A DNA stretch of 64,000 nucleotides from assembly GCF_032854445.1 (NCBI RefSeq), contig NC_088296.1, positions 24,127,604 through 24,191,603 of the forward strand. Reading direction: 5' to 3'. This DNA is from Liolophura sinensis (Eukaryota > Mollusca > Polyplacophora > Chitonida > Chitonidae). Below are positions 33,501-48,500 of this stretch, in pieces. Each line of letters starts with the position of its first letter. The stretch's first letter is position 1. Below the pieces are notes generated by a model that ran no database searches, was not told where the DNA came from, and saw only the letters and a program-made list of their open reading frames with translations. The translations under genes and the position numbers were made by a program.

Positions 33501-36500
33501 TGTAGCTTTCTGGGCGTTGTGTCGTATTATCCAAAATATATATGAGACTTTGCGCCCATTGCATCCCCTATGAATAATCTCTTGAAGAAAGATGTAACAT
33601 TTCCATCTGTCAGGACTGCGGAAATGCATACTACCACCTGAGAGACGTTCTTTGCTCTACACCTATTTTACACTATCCACATTTCTCTCTGCGATTTGTG
33701 CTCTACGCAGGCACCAGCAATCACAGACTTGGTGTTGTATTCACCTTAATGGTATAAAAAAGGCAAACGATTGGCCGTGCTAGTCGGCATCTGAAGAAAG
33801 CAGAACAGAATTACGCAACCATTAAGAAATAAGTTTTCACCATCTTCTGGGGTATAAAGAGGTTCCGCCATTATCTTTACGGTCGCCCATTCACCATTGT
33901 GACGGATCACACCCCACTCAGATGGCTGATGAGTCAGAAAAAATCCCGCCGGAAAACTTGCCAGATGGTCACTTGATCTCCAAGAATATGACCTCAAGAT
34001 CGAGCACAGGTCAGGTGCAAAGCATGGTAATGCTGACGGCCTGTCGCATTGACCGTATGCTGCTGCTCAAGTGCAACAAACTGATTATGTCGTTGGATTT
34101 TGAGAGATGCATTTTGTGCATCCCAAAGAAAGGATACGTTCACGTCTGCAATGGTGAAGTATCTAGCGAATGGTATTCTACCAGCAACGTCCACAGAGGC
34201 TAGGAGACTTGTCCCCGAGTCGGGAGACTCTTTATTGGAGGATCGTCCCTTGTATCACCTGTGGAGTCCAGGCTCACGGAGAAGCAGAAAATATACCCGG
34301 AAACAGCTAATAGTTCCACGGTCACTTATCGACGAGGTCTTGTTCATGTGCCACGATGATCAAACACATGGGCTCGTGGAAAGTTTTAATCATAGGTGGC
34401 AACAATGCTGTCCATGTACGATAGTAACCATCGCCGTGGCCGGTATCGTATCATGCCATTCGCACAGAGAGTTTTCATGTAACGCCTTTCTACCTACTCT
34501 ATGGTAGAGAACCCTTGTTACCAGTCTTAAAGGACGCAGACGAATACAAAGTTGAAGTCATGGTTTGTCTACGAGAAGACCTTGAGGCAGCCAACATACA
34601 CCTGGCTCAGTCGAAGCAGAAGAGCCACCATGATGTCCATTCTCGTAAACCTCTCTTCCAGGAAAAAGATAAAGTGTGAGTGCATAATCCCAAACCTTCT
34701 CCGGGACGATGCAAGACATTTCGTCATCCATGGACAGAGCCATATGGGACTGTTTGGAAGATTTCGATAGTGACTTTTGAAGTTGAAAGCAAAAAGACAG
34801 AGCCAAAAGTGTGTTGTCCACATAAACAGGCTAAAGCCCTTTGTCTACCCAGAACAGGAGCCCAGCGATGAGATTTATTTGTCAGGGGAAGATGATCTTA
34901 TGGAATGTCGATTGAACCTTTCCGGGCGACAGTTAACTTGAACCTCTTGATTTGTTTTCTAGAACGACAACTAAGTGCACACGTTATGGGAAGATATATT
35001 AACTGAGTGCCACTTTAGGGTGTTCAACCGTGTCAGTAATATTGACTATCTAATGTGTCCATACCAACGAAACCATCACGGTAATCTTAAGAGCAATATG
35101 TTGTTTCAACTGTTATGTAATACAATTAAATGAACACTGACGGTTGGCGAAGAATGCTACTCCATTGTAATTGTTTAATTATGCCTATCCTTGTTAGGAA
35201 CCCTTAAGGCCGCTGGGATATAATGTAAAGTCGTGAATCTAAGGAATCTGTAACCGTTTGCTCTACTTTCATGTGATATTTGGTAGACTTTCCATTTGTA
35301 GGCGACTGCATGCATGGTAAAGTTTGATTGTACACTGGGAAAAGCAAAGTTTTCAGATAAACATTTAGAGTTGTTCCCAACTAGAGGGGTAGGAATATGA
35401 CGGTGAGCAGTCCCCGTTTGGAGAGACAAGTATGATGAGGGACTACAACACGTAGGAACTTCAGCATGACGGAGAATGGCGTAAATGAGACAAGTCACAT
35501 GGAATTCCACACGACCTCCCTATAGTGTCCCCAAAATTGTATCTGTAGTCGAAATGATTTAATCTTCCATTAATAATCCGTCCTAAAGTTCGGCTGCCCA
35601 TGGAAATGAGAACGAGGCTTCTTGGATCAAGTGAGTTTCCAGATGGGCAAAAAGGTTTTCACCTGTTTCCACCCAGATGGAAACGAAAGAAAAAGTTACA
35701 AAAGTTAGGAAAAAGGGAAAATGACGTATATTGACCACCGTAGTGTACATATAAGAAAATGTTTTTAGTGATGATGCAGGATTAGTGTGGTATAGTGGTG
35801 GTTATATAGTTCTCTTTGAGCATCTCCACAGGTTGATGAAAAATGACAAACCGAATTACCTACTTATCTACTTTCGTCTGTATTATATTCACATTCACAA
35901 ATGTGGGGCATCAGTACATATTCTGCTGATAGCCTAGATGGAATTAAGGCTGTTAAACAGCCATGCCTACCTCAGTATGATCACACGATGAAACGGGCAC
36001 GAACATGCGGATTGATACATTTGGCACAGCGGTGCACAGCGTTTTTTTCGTTTATACCCCAAAAATATTACAGTACAATTGCGACGGAACAAACAAAGTC
36101 CAATGGAAAATTGTATCATTTTCCAGAATACAAACCAGACTATAGTGTACGTCCTCTATAAACAATACAGAGAGGCCAGCTGCATCAGGAGTACAATTAG
36201 GCGGCCTCATGTTTTTATGTTTATCTGACAAAGTTTTAATCGAGTCCAGGCATCCTTCACATCAGAACGTAACTGAGAAATGACCATGTATGACATTCAG
36301 GCTTTCATTTGTAGTGAATTAAAATTTGGGTAACACGAAGATAATTGCGCAAAGCACACTGAAAACACCAATTGGTTCAATTTCAACAGAGTTTACTTTG
36401 TTAACTTTTTTTAAGAGAGTGTTTGTTGAAAGTAACAAACCAACCTTACTCTGTTACTGATCGTATTCTGGGCGAAGGTAACAAAGTCAGTTAGTTAAAC

Positions 36501-39500
36501 CTGAGCCGGCAGCGCCCTCTACATTGCCGCGATTCTCCAACAAACGACTGTCTGGAAAGGCCGAAGAGAGAAAATGTTGCTTTTCAGTTCGGGCATGTAT
36601 ACCTAATTTAAACAGTTTGAATGGAAAACCTAACATCAACGCGTGTACGATAACCGATTGTCCTATCGAGGCCAATCGACAGATCGACTAAAGGGCCGTT
36701 TCCACCAGAACCGCAGCGATCCCGCTACGGGACCCGTTGCGTTTCCCGCAGCGTGAACGGTTTCCACCCAATGCGGTTCTGGCAGGAAATCGCAACGCTG
36801 AAAAAAAATACCCAGAGCAAATGAAGACCCGGCGGTGAGCTCTAACTTTATAGTCGATATGGAAAACTCAGACTTAAAGTTCGAGGATATTGTCTTGCTT
36901 TACGCCGTCGCTCGTGTGAAACGAAAGCGCAAACATAGATTTTCGGTGCACGAAATATTCAAAGCTCGGAAGATTTACGGAGAGTATCATCACCTGGTGA
37001 GAGAGCTGTCCTCATACGAGGACAAGTTTCACGAATACTTCAGGATGACTCCACAGCAGTTTGAGGATGTATTCGTTAAGATCGAGAGCGATATCAACAA
37101 AGAAAGCACAAATCACCGCGAATCGATCACAGCACGACAAAGGCTCGCAATATGTCTAAGGTGAGTTTATATTCAGATTTTACAGGTGTACACAAATAAA
37201 ACCGGTTTTACACAAACGGCAGTTTAATGGGTTTTGATCTCAAATAAATATCAGAATGTGAAACGTCACTTAATTTGCATGTAGGCCTTCAGCTCTAGTG
37301 CTTGTACATATTAATCGGGTATGCATTCGTCTCGGGGCTGAACATCATAGAATCGCTGCCAAACGACTGATTGCTGATCTGAGAAGACGGAGTGTCACTG
37401 TGCTGACACGGTGAATCCTACATTTGACAACTGACACTTCTTTGGCGGGCGCCAGGATGTAATGGTGCTCGGTTTAGCCACTGTTGCCGGACTTTGTGCT
37501 GCGTTTTCCGGTTCCACCTCCTTATCGATTGCAAGCTGTGTATTTTGTGTATCGTCCAGCGTAAATCCATCGTCCTCGTCCTCTGGTCCAATGTCATCGT
37601 TTAAGTTACTGCTAGTTGCCCTTTCATCCAGAGTTGAAATGAGAAATCCGAGGATATGCCTCATACTTGTATGGTTTTTTAGCGGTAGCTGCCTGGCCAC
37701 TCTTGGTCTTGTTCTTCTTCACATGTTTCGCCATGCAGTCACGAATGTTTCGCCATTTCGTTTGAACATCAGAACCTGAAATGAAAATATGCAGTTTGTT
37801 TAATATTTTTCAGGTTCCTGGCGACTGGAGATTCATATTCAACAATATCTTTCAGCTGCCGTGTTGGGAAATCTACGGTTAGCAAGATTGTCAGAGACGT
37901 GTGTGCTATCTGGCGTAGGCTGCAACCCATCTACATGAGCGAACCGACTACAGATGACTGGGAAAATATAGAAAAAGAATTTTCTGAGCGTTGGAATTTT
38001 CCCAACTGTTTTGGGGCACTAGATGGAAGCATATGTTGTAATCACTACTCCCCCAGCTTCAGGATCCACGTATTATAACTACAAGGGTACATTTTCAATC
38101 GTGCTTCTCGCCTTGGGGATGACAAGTACTGCTTCAGCGTAATAGACGTTGGTGGGTATGGTTCGAACAGTGATGGCGGGTTATTCAAGAGCAGTGCTTT
38201 AGGTAAAAAGCTTGAAAATCACACACTCGGGCCTTACCAATGACAAACAGTGCTGGACACCCCAGAACTAGGGTCAATGCCTTATGTACTGGTTGCCGAT
38301 GAAGCTTTCCCACTCACGACCCACACAATGTGCCCAGTACCCGGCCGTGGACTGAATGGTGAAGACACGATTTACAATTATCGCCTTTCGCTCGACGAAT
38401 TTCCGAGAACGCATTCGGTATTTTACCAAGTCGATGGCGAATGTATCACAGGAAAGTACCACTGAGCCCAGAAAACGTGGATTCCGTTTGTGCGAGAGAC
38501 ATGTGTGCTTCATAACATGTTGCAGAGTCAAAACCAGCAAAGCTACTCCCAAGCAGTTAATGAAAATGAACCCATACCAGACGGTATTTTAGAGGAATTT
38601 GAGTCACCGTGGGATGTCATGCAACTAACGACGCACTGGAAGTTAGAAACAAGTACAAAACGTACTTTTCGTCAGCAGCTGGCGCCATCGCTTGGTTAGC
38701 GAGAATATTGTTTCGGTCGTGCTAATTAAATTCTCACTATATGATCAGGGCTTGAATTTAATTGTTTTCAATCTCTAGACTGCATGGCTAGTGCGACAAG
38801 AAATTAACTAGCCCACTGAGCATGTAGCTAGCCCACAGCTTTGAGGAGTTGGAAATCACTGACATATGTACATTCATGTTAGCTTACAAACTGGTATTTA
38901 TGAACAATATTACAGGTGACAAGTCTTTATTTTTCTGATGGATCATGGAGATCATAGCCAACAGATTAAAAGCCGATCATAAAGAATATTGAAAGTATTC
39001 TGATAGTTTACTGTCCATTCTTTACCCTGACTAGTGATTTTATGTATTCAAAATGGCTATAGCCAGTAGGGCTAGTGTTCCATAAAATGTACTAGCCCAA
39101 CAGCAAATTTTACTAGACAGGGGGCTAGGGGGCATATGTTAATTTTTTGCCCCGAGGATTGTCTAATAAAACGATGAAGTGATTTCCACAGGCTTTACTC
39201 ACCTGAAATTCCCAGCTTTTCCCCAATACTTGACCAGATGTCTTCTTTCAAGTCCGGTCTTTTGTAATTCGGATTCGACTTATCAAATAATACCGGATTC
39301 TTTTTTTAACTTCCAAAATTATTCTCTCCTTTATGTCCATGTTTCTGTTATGTGATATTGCCACGTCTCACCTACAGTGGATGTGCACTGAGACACACCC
39401 AGGGTCAGTGCACTACAACCTCTACCAGCCAACCCAACGTAATGACGCAACAGAAACCGCAGTGAAATCAGTCGAGCGAGCGACTGGATGCGGGAAACGC

Positions 39501-42500
39501 AGCGGCTTTTTGCAACGCGATTCCTGCATCGGTTTTAGTGGAGACGGTTGTAAATATTTACATAGAAGTGATCGTCTGCGGCTGCCGCAGAGCGAACCGT
39601 TGCGGGAATCGCAGCGATTATCGTGCTCGGTGGAAACGCCCCTTAAGCCTGCTTCTGCAAATAAATATGCTAGCATTCAGAACTGTTTAGAGTCTAGGTG
39701 TTTTGTCACGGATGTTAACTGGACAAATCATCGGAAACTAAGCTGTTGATATCATTTGTTTCAATGGTTTACAATGTAGCGAATTTAAGGTAGAATGGCT
39801 ACTGAAATGAACAGGGGCTGTACTCAAGGTTGAAATGTACAGCCTTAGGCCCACATAAATTCTGTTGCTTGTATCTTTCAATACACTGTGCTGGTCAATC
39901 TCTCGGGGAATTTTGATCGTATGTTCTTAAATTCTCTTTGGTGTTTTACAGATTTTGCAAGACTTCCAGTTGGCATAAAATACTGAAATTGCGACAGCTG
40001 TTTTGATGCATTGGTGATAAAAATTCTACCGTTTTGTCATACTTTCAAAAATCTTTATATGCAGTCTCTATATGAACACAAATGGAAATAAGTATCGTAT
40101 AAAGATACATTACTTTTACGAACCGCCCTATGAACAACTGTCTCGTTTCTGTGGAACAGGTGACAGTCAGGTAACATGTTCACAGAATTCAGTGCTATTT
40201 GTAGTATTGTCTGTCTTGTCCATTGTGAATGCTCGTCATGTAGATAACAATTTTTTCAATCCATTCCTGTCTTACCAGTTACATATATACATTGATGATT
40301 TTTTTATTTCCAGGGCGCGGACATTCATCTAAAATCAAAGGTTGGTATTACTACATGATGTGCGTGGCAAGTGATTGCATTTGAATCAGGCATACTTCAG
40401 TAACACAGTCTGTGTAAAATCACTAACTGTTTGTTACTGCACACTTGCTGCACCGTTCGGCGCATTTATCGAACCGTGAAGCGTAACTAATATATACAAA
40501 CCACCCTATCTCCCGGCATGCAGAACTTACGCCGATTCGCCTACCACGTAAAACTTCATTTCACCAAAACTTTAAGTTCAAACACTTTTGCAATAAAAAA
40601 GAAATTGCAACTAACACCACTGTGTATTTTTTTACGTTATTCTCCGTAAACCTTGGTGCTAAAGGGCGGGCAGTTTGCTACCATTTAAGTGTTTACGTAA
40701 GAAGTCAGTACAAAAACCATAACTGGCGTATGAAAACAAGTGACGTTCTCATAACTGACAATTTACCAACTATCACACCGTTGTTACTCTTTGTGCTGTA
40801 AGGTTTATTATATTGTATCCCTATATTCCCCGATTCTGCTGGTGGCTTTAGCATCCATTAGACCTGGTTCCTTTGCATGGTTTCAATGGTAATGTATGTT
40901 AAATGTGATGACAACACAGAATTTGGAGTCCTTCTAGACCAGTGATGACAAAATAATTGCAAATCCAAAGGCGCCATTCTATTCTGTGGACTTAACATGG
41001 AAGGTTAGATGGGGCCATTTACAGCAAATATAAATGGAGACAAATATCAGCCTGGACTTTAGACGTTCGGCCATCTTAAACACTGCCAAATTCCCTTACC
41101 TTACCTTAGCATGTACATGTGTATGTCTCTGCAAAATGTTTCTTTTTTTCTGGACTGGAAATGCGCTTGAAATGTATAAACACACCGGCATGAATTTATT
41201 TGCATAATATTTGGGTATAGAGATGTGGATTTAATTTTTTCTTTGTCTTTTCACCTAATAATATCATTTTTGTTCATGTCATATTGTGTTTAAGCCTAAG
41301 GCGACATAATATATATAGAACATGCGGGAAGTGAATAATTTTCCTTCTTTGTCTTTTGCGCAACATGTATTTAAGATAAAACTACGTGTTTAAAATTGTT
41401 CTTGGTCCAACACGCTCTCCTTTTAAATAACCATACAGTACGTACCTTATTCTGTACGTTGACATTGGCTCCGTGATTTATCAGCAGACGAACAAGGTCC
41501 ATATCATCTGTCCTCACTGCCCAAAACAACGCTGTCTCTCCTTCCTGTGGGATGTCACAATAATATGCCATTTATATACTGTCTCGATACAAGGTTCGTT
41601 TTCTAATTATTAGTTATCAGCCCCCCAACTAACCCCTACAAAAATAGTAATCCTTTCATATGAACTGCCAAGATTTTAACAACTTAATGAAGATCCGTAT
41701 GTGGGTAATGCATACTGTAATGGTAGCAACATTTTCTACGGGGTTTTTGAAGCGAATCTGTTTAATTTGGTTGGTATTTTGTATCTCCTAATATTTACAC
41801 GCACAAAGGAACCAGAACACCTCAATGGAGAATCAATTTAGACTGTATTCCTGGAAATAAACCAGAAATAAAACATGCGTTTTACTGTTGGTCTTATTTA
41901 GTCTAGAGTCAGAGCAATGTGAAAATCATCGTAACTATACACCACATACCTTATTCTGTATATTGACGTCAGCGTCTCTCTCTACCAACAGACGAACAAG
42001 ATCCAGATTATTTGCCCCCAGGGCTAAAAGCAAAGGCGTCCTTCCATCCTGTACAAGTTAAAAATAGTTTGTAGATGAAGTTAGGGTTAAGTGTCAAAAA
42101 AAAAGCCGGAGACTTTTGACACATACAGGTTTATATTTGGGAAAAAATTCTATATAATTACATTTCTGAATCTCACCAAGTAGTTCAAACAAGCTCCTTT
42201 TAAGGTACAAAGTGCTAAGACTGAAACCCATTCCTAAATCTGTTATATAATCGGTACTTAATGAAGTATATGATTGTGTGCAGTATTGGATGCCTATGTG
42301 TATTGTAAATATTGTAAATATTTTATTCTTCACTATCAAGTTTTGATTATATAAATGTATGATGTATATAAGTTTGAGGAGACCCCCTAGTGGCCCATGG
42401 GTTGTGGGATATCCTCAGTAAACAAATAAAGAATTAAATTGAATTAAATTTCTGAAAACACCAACAAAATCAAGCACTGAACCGGTTAGCATGCTGACAT

Positions 42501-45500
42501 TTAATAACGCAAACACTGTGTACATAACATTAGCGTCGTTTCTGAACATTTGGATTCTACAATTCTACACCAGTTGTCACCAGTCAAGGCAGTTTCCTGT
42601 ATAAAGATACATTATTTTTACGAAGTGCCCAATGAACAACTGTCTCGTTCCTGAGGAACAGGTGTCGGTAAGGCAACATGTTCACAGAATTCAGTGCTAT
42701 GTGTAGTACTACCTGTCTTGTCCATTGTAAGTATTCATCCTATAGATAACAAATTGTACATTCCATGACTGTCTTACCAGTTACATATATTGTTACGGTA
42801 TTGAAAACGGCAACAGAAAACAGACTCAGTGACTCAATATTACAATGTAAACAATGCTTTATATATAAAATGAGACGTACAGTTTTACAGACAGTTCAAC
42901 AACAACAACATACACATCAGTATTACCGGTCTTTACAAGTTTCCAGTTCACCTTTGCATCCCAAGGAATGTATTCCAGGAAATCCAATGTAAAGACCATG
43001 GGATAAACACACAATTCACACAAGTCACAAATTGTCCTAGACAGGTACTTCGCCAGGTTAGCGAACACGAACACAGTACACAGGTTACACAGAACTGGAA
43101 CAGTCAAGCCTTTGAATGACGTCACACCCGCAGAGCACAACACAGGGTAAATACAGGCATGGAGGTATAATCCACTTCAGATCAGTCACAGCTCCCGCAG
43201 AAGCTCACAAACGAGCCGTTCAGAGACGTAGAGTAATGTCACCTTGTGGCAGAACGAACGTCCTTTGCAAAACTGAAAACTTCAGTTTAGAGTCCTTGAC
43301 GACCTTGTCGGTCAGGTGAGGTCAGCGTGTTAAACAAATTACACAGTCCACACTGTATAATCATAATAAAGATCCGAACACCAATAAACGTGACTTCCGC
43401 AGAAATTCACATAAACCAGACATCAGTACTACTGTGGTACACAAACGGTGCCGGCATAAAAAACTGTCCTCTTAAATGAAACTGGCATCACCAACTCATA
43501 TAAATATAATGGACTCGATACGAGAGCGTCGCACACTCTCCTGGCTCCCAGTGGATGCAGCAAAAATACCTCCACTCTGCACAGAAAGCACGGCTTATAT
43601 ACGGTCCAGGTGGATTCAACTATTCTTAGACACAGAATTAACAGCCAATGAACAGCCAGTTAAATAAACAGAGCATTGCACAAGGTGCTTTCGGCCAGGT
43701 CCGCGTTGTACATATATAACAGGGCCTGTTATGCTTATAACATATAACACAAAGGTCCGCAGACTAACAGTACATGAAAACGTCAAATAGTCATACATAA
43801 CACCCCCACCCTTCAGGGAAAGAAAGTTTTGCATAAAACTTTCTTTAACATATTCATAATCATGAATAATAATAACGTTTACCACAGTCTTTAAAAACAA
43901 AGCTGCAGAAAACCAACTAGACACGTGACAAACAATCAGCAATCACATTATATTTCCCTTTTATGTGTCTAATCTCTAGATTAAATTCTTGCAAAAGCAA
44001 ACTCCACCGTAACAATCTTCGGTTTTCACCTTTTAGTTTGTGCAAGAAGGTTAAGGGATTGTGATCTGTATACACAACAATGGTGTAACTTGACGAAGTC
44101 ACATATACTTTAAAATGCTGTAATGCTAGAATCAAGGACAGACACTCCTTTTCTATTGTCGAATAATTTCTCTGGCACTTGTCAAATTTGCGAGAGAAAA
44201 AACATACAGGGTGATCAACGTGATCTGTTTCATTTTCTTGTAACAAAACTGCCCCAGCAGATATATCACTAGCATCAACAGCTAGCTTAAATGGTAAATT
44301 AAAATCAGGTGCTACAAGTATGGGGCCGCTGCTTAGCATGGCCTTTAATCTATCAAAAGATCTCTGACACTCAATGGACCACAATAATTTAGCACCTTTC
44401 TTTAACAGCTGAGTTAATGGCTCACTAACAAATGAAAAGTTCCTACAGAACTTTCGATAATAACCTGCCATGCCCAAGAAACGCTTTAACTCTCTCTTAC
44501 AACTTGGCACTGGAAAACAAGAGATAGCACTGATTTTAGAATTAACAGGTTTTACCTGACCCTGTCCGACAACATGCCCTAGATATGTGACAAAAGCACA
44601 ACCAAACTCACACTTGGCCAAATTTACTGTAAGATTGGCTTGGGACAGTCTCGCAAATAATGCCTCCATGATATTTAAATGTTCCTCCCAAGTGTCACTG
44701 AATATAATTACATCGTCGATGTAAACACGACACCCTTTAAGGCCTGATGTAACGTTGTTCACAAGTCGTTGAAAGGTGGCAGGGCTGTTCTTCATCCCAA
44801 AGGGCATGACTTTGTACTGGTATAAACCATCTGGGGTAGCAAACGCTGACACCTCACGAGCGCGCTGCGTGAGCGGTACTTGCCAAAATCCTTTCAATAG
44901 GTCAAACTTGAAGACAACGTTGGACTTTCCCACGGCATCGATACAGTCGTCGATCCTTGGAATGGGAAAGTTGTCTGCTTTAGTGACGGCATTCACTTTG
45001 CGATAGTCTGTACACATACGGTACGTCCCATCTGGTTTTGGCACAAGAATACAAGGTGAACTCCAGTTACTGTTACTGGGCTCGACCAGATCATTTTCCA
45101 GTAAATACTGAACTTCTTTTCTCAAGTATTCAGTTTTAGTTGGGTTCAGTCTGTATGGGTGCTGTTTAATCGGCTTGGAATCTCCAACTTCAACATCATG
45201 GTAGATGGATTCAGTCCTGGTTGGAACATCAGGGAACAAATGTTCATATCGACGAACCAAATCCTTCAACTGCTGGCGTTGCTGATATTCCAGATGACCC
45301 AACACAGAATCAATGTCCTCAAGAATACTTGAATTCTGGAGTTTGGCTGACCGGAACCTTAAGTCAAAATCTTGATCATCCCTAACAGCTGAATCAGGGC
45401 ATAAGTTAGAGGTAACAACTCCACTAGGATGTACAACATTGAGATCAGTGCTATCTCTGTCTACATATGGCTTTAACATGTTAATGTGACAAAGTTGTCT

Positions 45501-48500
45501 AGATTTGCGCCGATCAGGAGTGAAAATAATATAATTAAGATCACTTAGCCTCTTGTCTACTACATAAGGTCCAAAATAACGAGCCTCAAGTGGCTTACCA
45601 CTAACTGGAAGTAAGGCCAATACCTTCTGACCAACTTCAAATCTGCGTCTTACTGTCTCTTTGTCATACTTAGTTTTCATACTCTTCTGAGAAGCTGTAA
45701 GATTCTCTCTGGCTAACTCACATACTCTGTTGAGCTTAGTACGAAAACTTGACACATACTGTAATAGGTTAACATTGTCACTATCACCAGACACAAACTT
45801 TTCCTTGAACAACTGTAGTGGACCACGCACAGTATGGCCAAACACTAGCTCAAATGGACTAAATCTAAGTGACTCTTGTACAGACTCTCTTACAGCAAAC
45901 ATTAACAAAGGTACACCCTCGTCCCAATCTTTCCCTGTCTCAAAGCAGTAAGTTCTTATCATACTTTTCAGTGTCTGATGGAATCTCTCTAGTGCTCCTT
46001 GACTTTGTGGGTGATAAGCTGAGGATTTATACTGGCTAATACCTAGCTCATGCATAACTTGTTCGAACACACCAGACATGAAATCTGAAGCCTGGTCTGA
46101 CTGTACTGACTTAGGCAGACCAAACATGGTGAAGAACTTAACTACAGCCTTAATTACAGTCTTAGCAGTAATATTCCTTAGTGGAATTGCCTCAGGGAAA
46201 CGAGTTGAAGTACACATTATGGTTAACATATACCGATTTCCAGACTTTGTCTTAGGTAGCGGACCAACACAATCTATTAAGATTCTACTGAATGGCTCGC
46301 CAATTGCAGGAATAGGCCTCAAGGCTGCCTTGGGGATTGTCTGGTTAGGTTTCCCCACTAACTGACATGCATGACAAGACCTGCAAAATTCAGTAACATC
46401 TTTCCTTATTCCTGGCCAATAAAAATGACTGAGAATCTTATGATAGGTCTTATTAACACCTAAATGACCTGCTAACGGCGTTTCATGCGCTATGGTCAGT
46501 ATGTCTTTACGATAAGACTTGGGCACAACTACCTGATGCTTAATTGCCCATTCATCCTCCAACGAAACATCGGGAGGCCTCCACTGCCGCATCAATATGC
46601 CAGACTTGACATAGTAGTAGCATGGGTCAGGTAAAGATTCACCATCTTTAGCTGCATCGTTAAACAAGCAAGAAATACTTGGATCACTGTGTTGTTCAGC
46701 AATCAACTCAGTCCTACAAAATGGCTGATCACCACTAACAAAATTAGTATCTACTTCCTGCTGGCTGTCTAATTTGGAAGAATCTCCATCCAACATGTTG
46801 TTGAGAAAAGTCTCACTCAAATCAACAGTACTACCCTGGTCTGTACTGACTTTTCTAGACATAGCTCTTGTAACAACACAGGACGGATATAAACCCGCTA
46901 TCTCGCTTTCAACTGGCTCTGTGACTGAATTCAGAGAAGGCTTATCAACCATTAAGGGATCAACAGTAACTTTATCATGTGCCAAGTCATTTCCCAACAA
47001 CAAATGAATACCCTCAAAAGGTAATGAAGGCTTAATGCCTACCCGGACAGGTCCAGATATCAAATCTGATGACAAATAAATATCATGAAGGGGAACACTG
47101 ACAAAGTCACTAGACTCTACACCTCTAATAAGGGCACGAACCCCAGAGTATGACTCTTCAGAAAAGGGCAGAGTATTCATCAACAACAGAGACTGAGATG
47201 CCCCAGTATCCCTTAATATCTTTATAGGGGTAGCACAAGACATGTCGCTTCTAAGCGACACTGAACCAGAATTGATAAACGGAGCGAAGCTATCCATAGA
47301 GCATTTGGGAATCTTATCCAATCCCGTATCAGCTAACTCAGATCTTTTTTTAACTGCTGATGTAACTTCCGGCAATGTTTTGTGCATTGCAACACAAAGA
47401 CCTGTGGGCTTAGACTCATTCTGAGCTTCCCGTATCCTTTTCAACTTGTAACATTCACTCATCACGCGACCTACCCGCTTGCAAAAATTACAAGTGACCC
47501 TATTTCGAGGACTACCATTCCAATCTGAACTACGTGAACCATGAGCTGTAGAACCATTGGAGCCTGGTGTAGAACTCTTCTGTGTAGAGCTACCTCTACC
47601 TGTTGCATGTGACTGGGTATTTCTACGTGTAAATGAATTAAATGGCTTACCCGTGTATGTAACCTTATGTGTCAAGGAATAATCATCAGCTAAACTGGCT
47701 GCCTCTTCAAGTGTACTCGCCTTCTGCTCATCAACGAACACCTTTACATCATTATGAATACAACGCTTGAACTCTTCTACCAGCACAAGCTGACGCAAAC
47801 TTTCAAAATCCCTGCCTATTTTCTTGGCTATACACCAGCGATCAAACAACTGCTCCTTAGCTCGACCAAACTCAACGTATGTCTGATCTCTACCTTTTTC
47901 ACAGTTACGAAATTTCTGGCGGGAAGCTTCAGGCACCAATTCATAACCCTTCAAAATGACCTCTTTCACATAGTCATAATTGGAAGCATTCTCCACACTT
48001 AACTGAGTGTAAATTTCCCTGGCCTTTCCAATTTGCACACTCTGTAATAACATAGTCCAGAACTCTTTAGGCCACTTCAAGCTATTTGCAATTTTCTCAA
48101 AATGCAGAAACAACTTATCCACCTCTTTTTCCTGAAAGGATGGAACTAACCGAATGTATTTGGTCACATCAAATCCTGAACCCTGTCTACCGGAAGGACC
48201 CAGTTTCTCATCTCTCTCTACCTCTAACTTTTTCATTTGGAACTCCAATTCTCTTTCCCTCTCTCTTTCCTCTCTCTGTACTTCCCTCTCCTCTCTCTGC
48301 ACTTCCCTCTCTCTTTCCTCTCTCTCCCTCTGCATTTTCAACTTTTCTAACTGTATCTCATGTTCCCTCTCTTTCTCTCTTTCCTCTTTCTCCAATCTCA
48401 ACTTTAACTCAAACTGCTTAAACTTAAGCTCGGCATTTGACCCTCGAACTCATAATCAGATAATGCAGAACTATCAAACTTCCCTATCTCCACTAAATGT

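Larger units (their letters stand above)
36692..39643 (+). mobile_element. PIF/Harbinger DNA transposon, 2952 bp
   Basis: Ends are inverted repeats AGGGCCGTTTCCACC (left) and AGGGGCGTTTCCACC (right, reverse strand), with target duplication TAA at 36689-36691 and 39644-39646, as PIF/Harbinger uses. Subterminal regions share GC-rich blocks with CGCAGCG. Inside are a DDE transposase on plus and a MADF-type protein on minus, the usual two-gene layout. Inserted in gene 2's 14-kb intron. Confidence 0.9.
40060..42786. repeat. segmental duplication unit with ankyrin exons
   Basis: Flanks of the ankyrin exons match those at 55-64 kb: GTATAAAGATACATT.CTTTTACGAA near 40100 and 42600, TTTATTTCCAG.GCGCGGACATTC near 40310, GGGTTTTTGAAGCGAATCTG near 41740. 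Interrupted by a LINE 3' fragment at 42171 and, at its right end, by the gypsy element. Confidence 0.75.
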
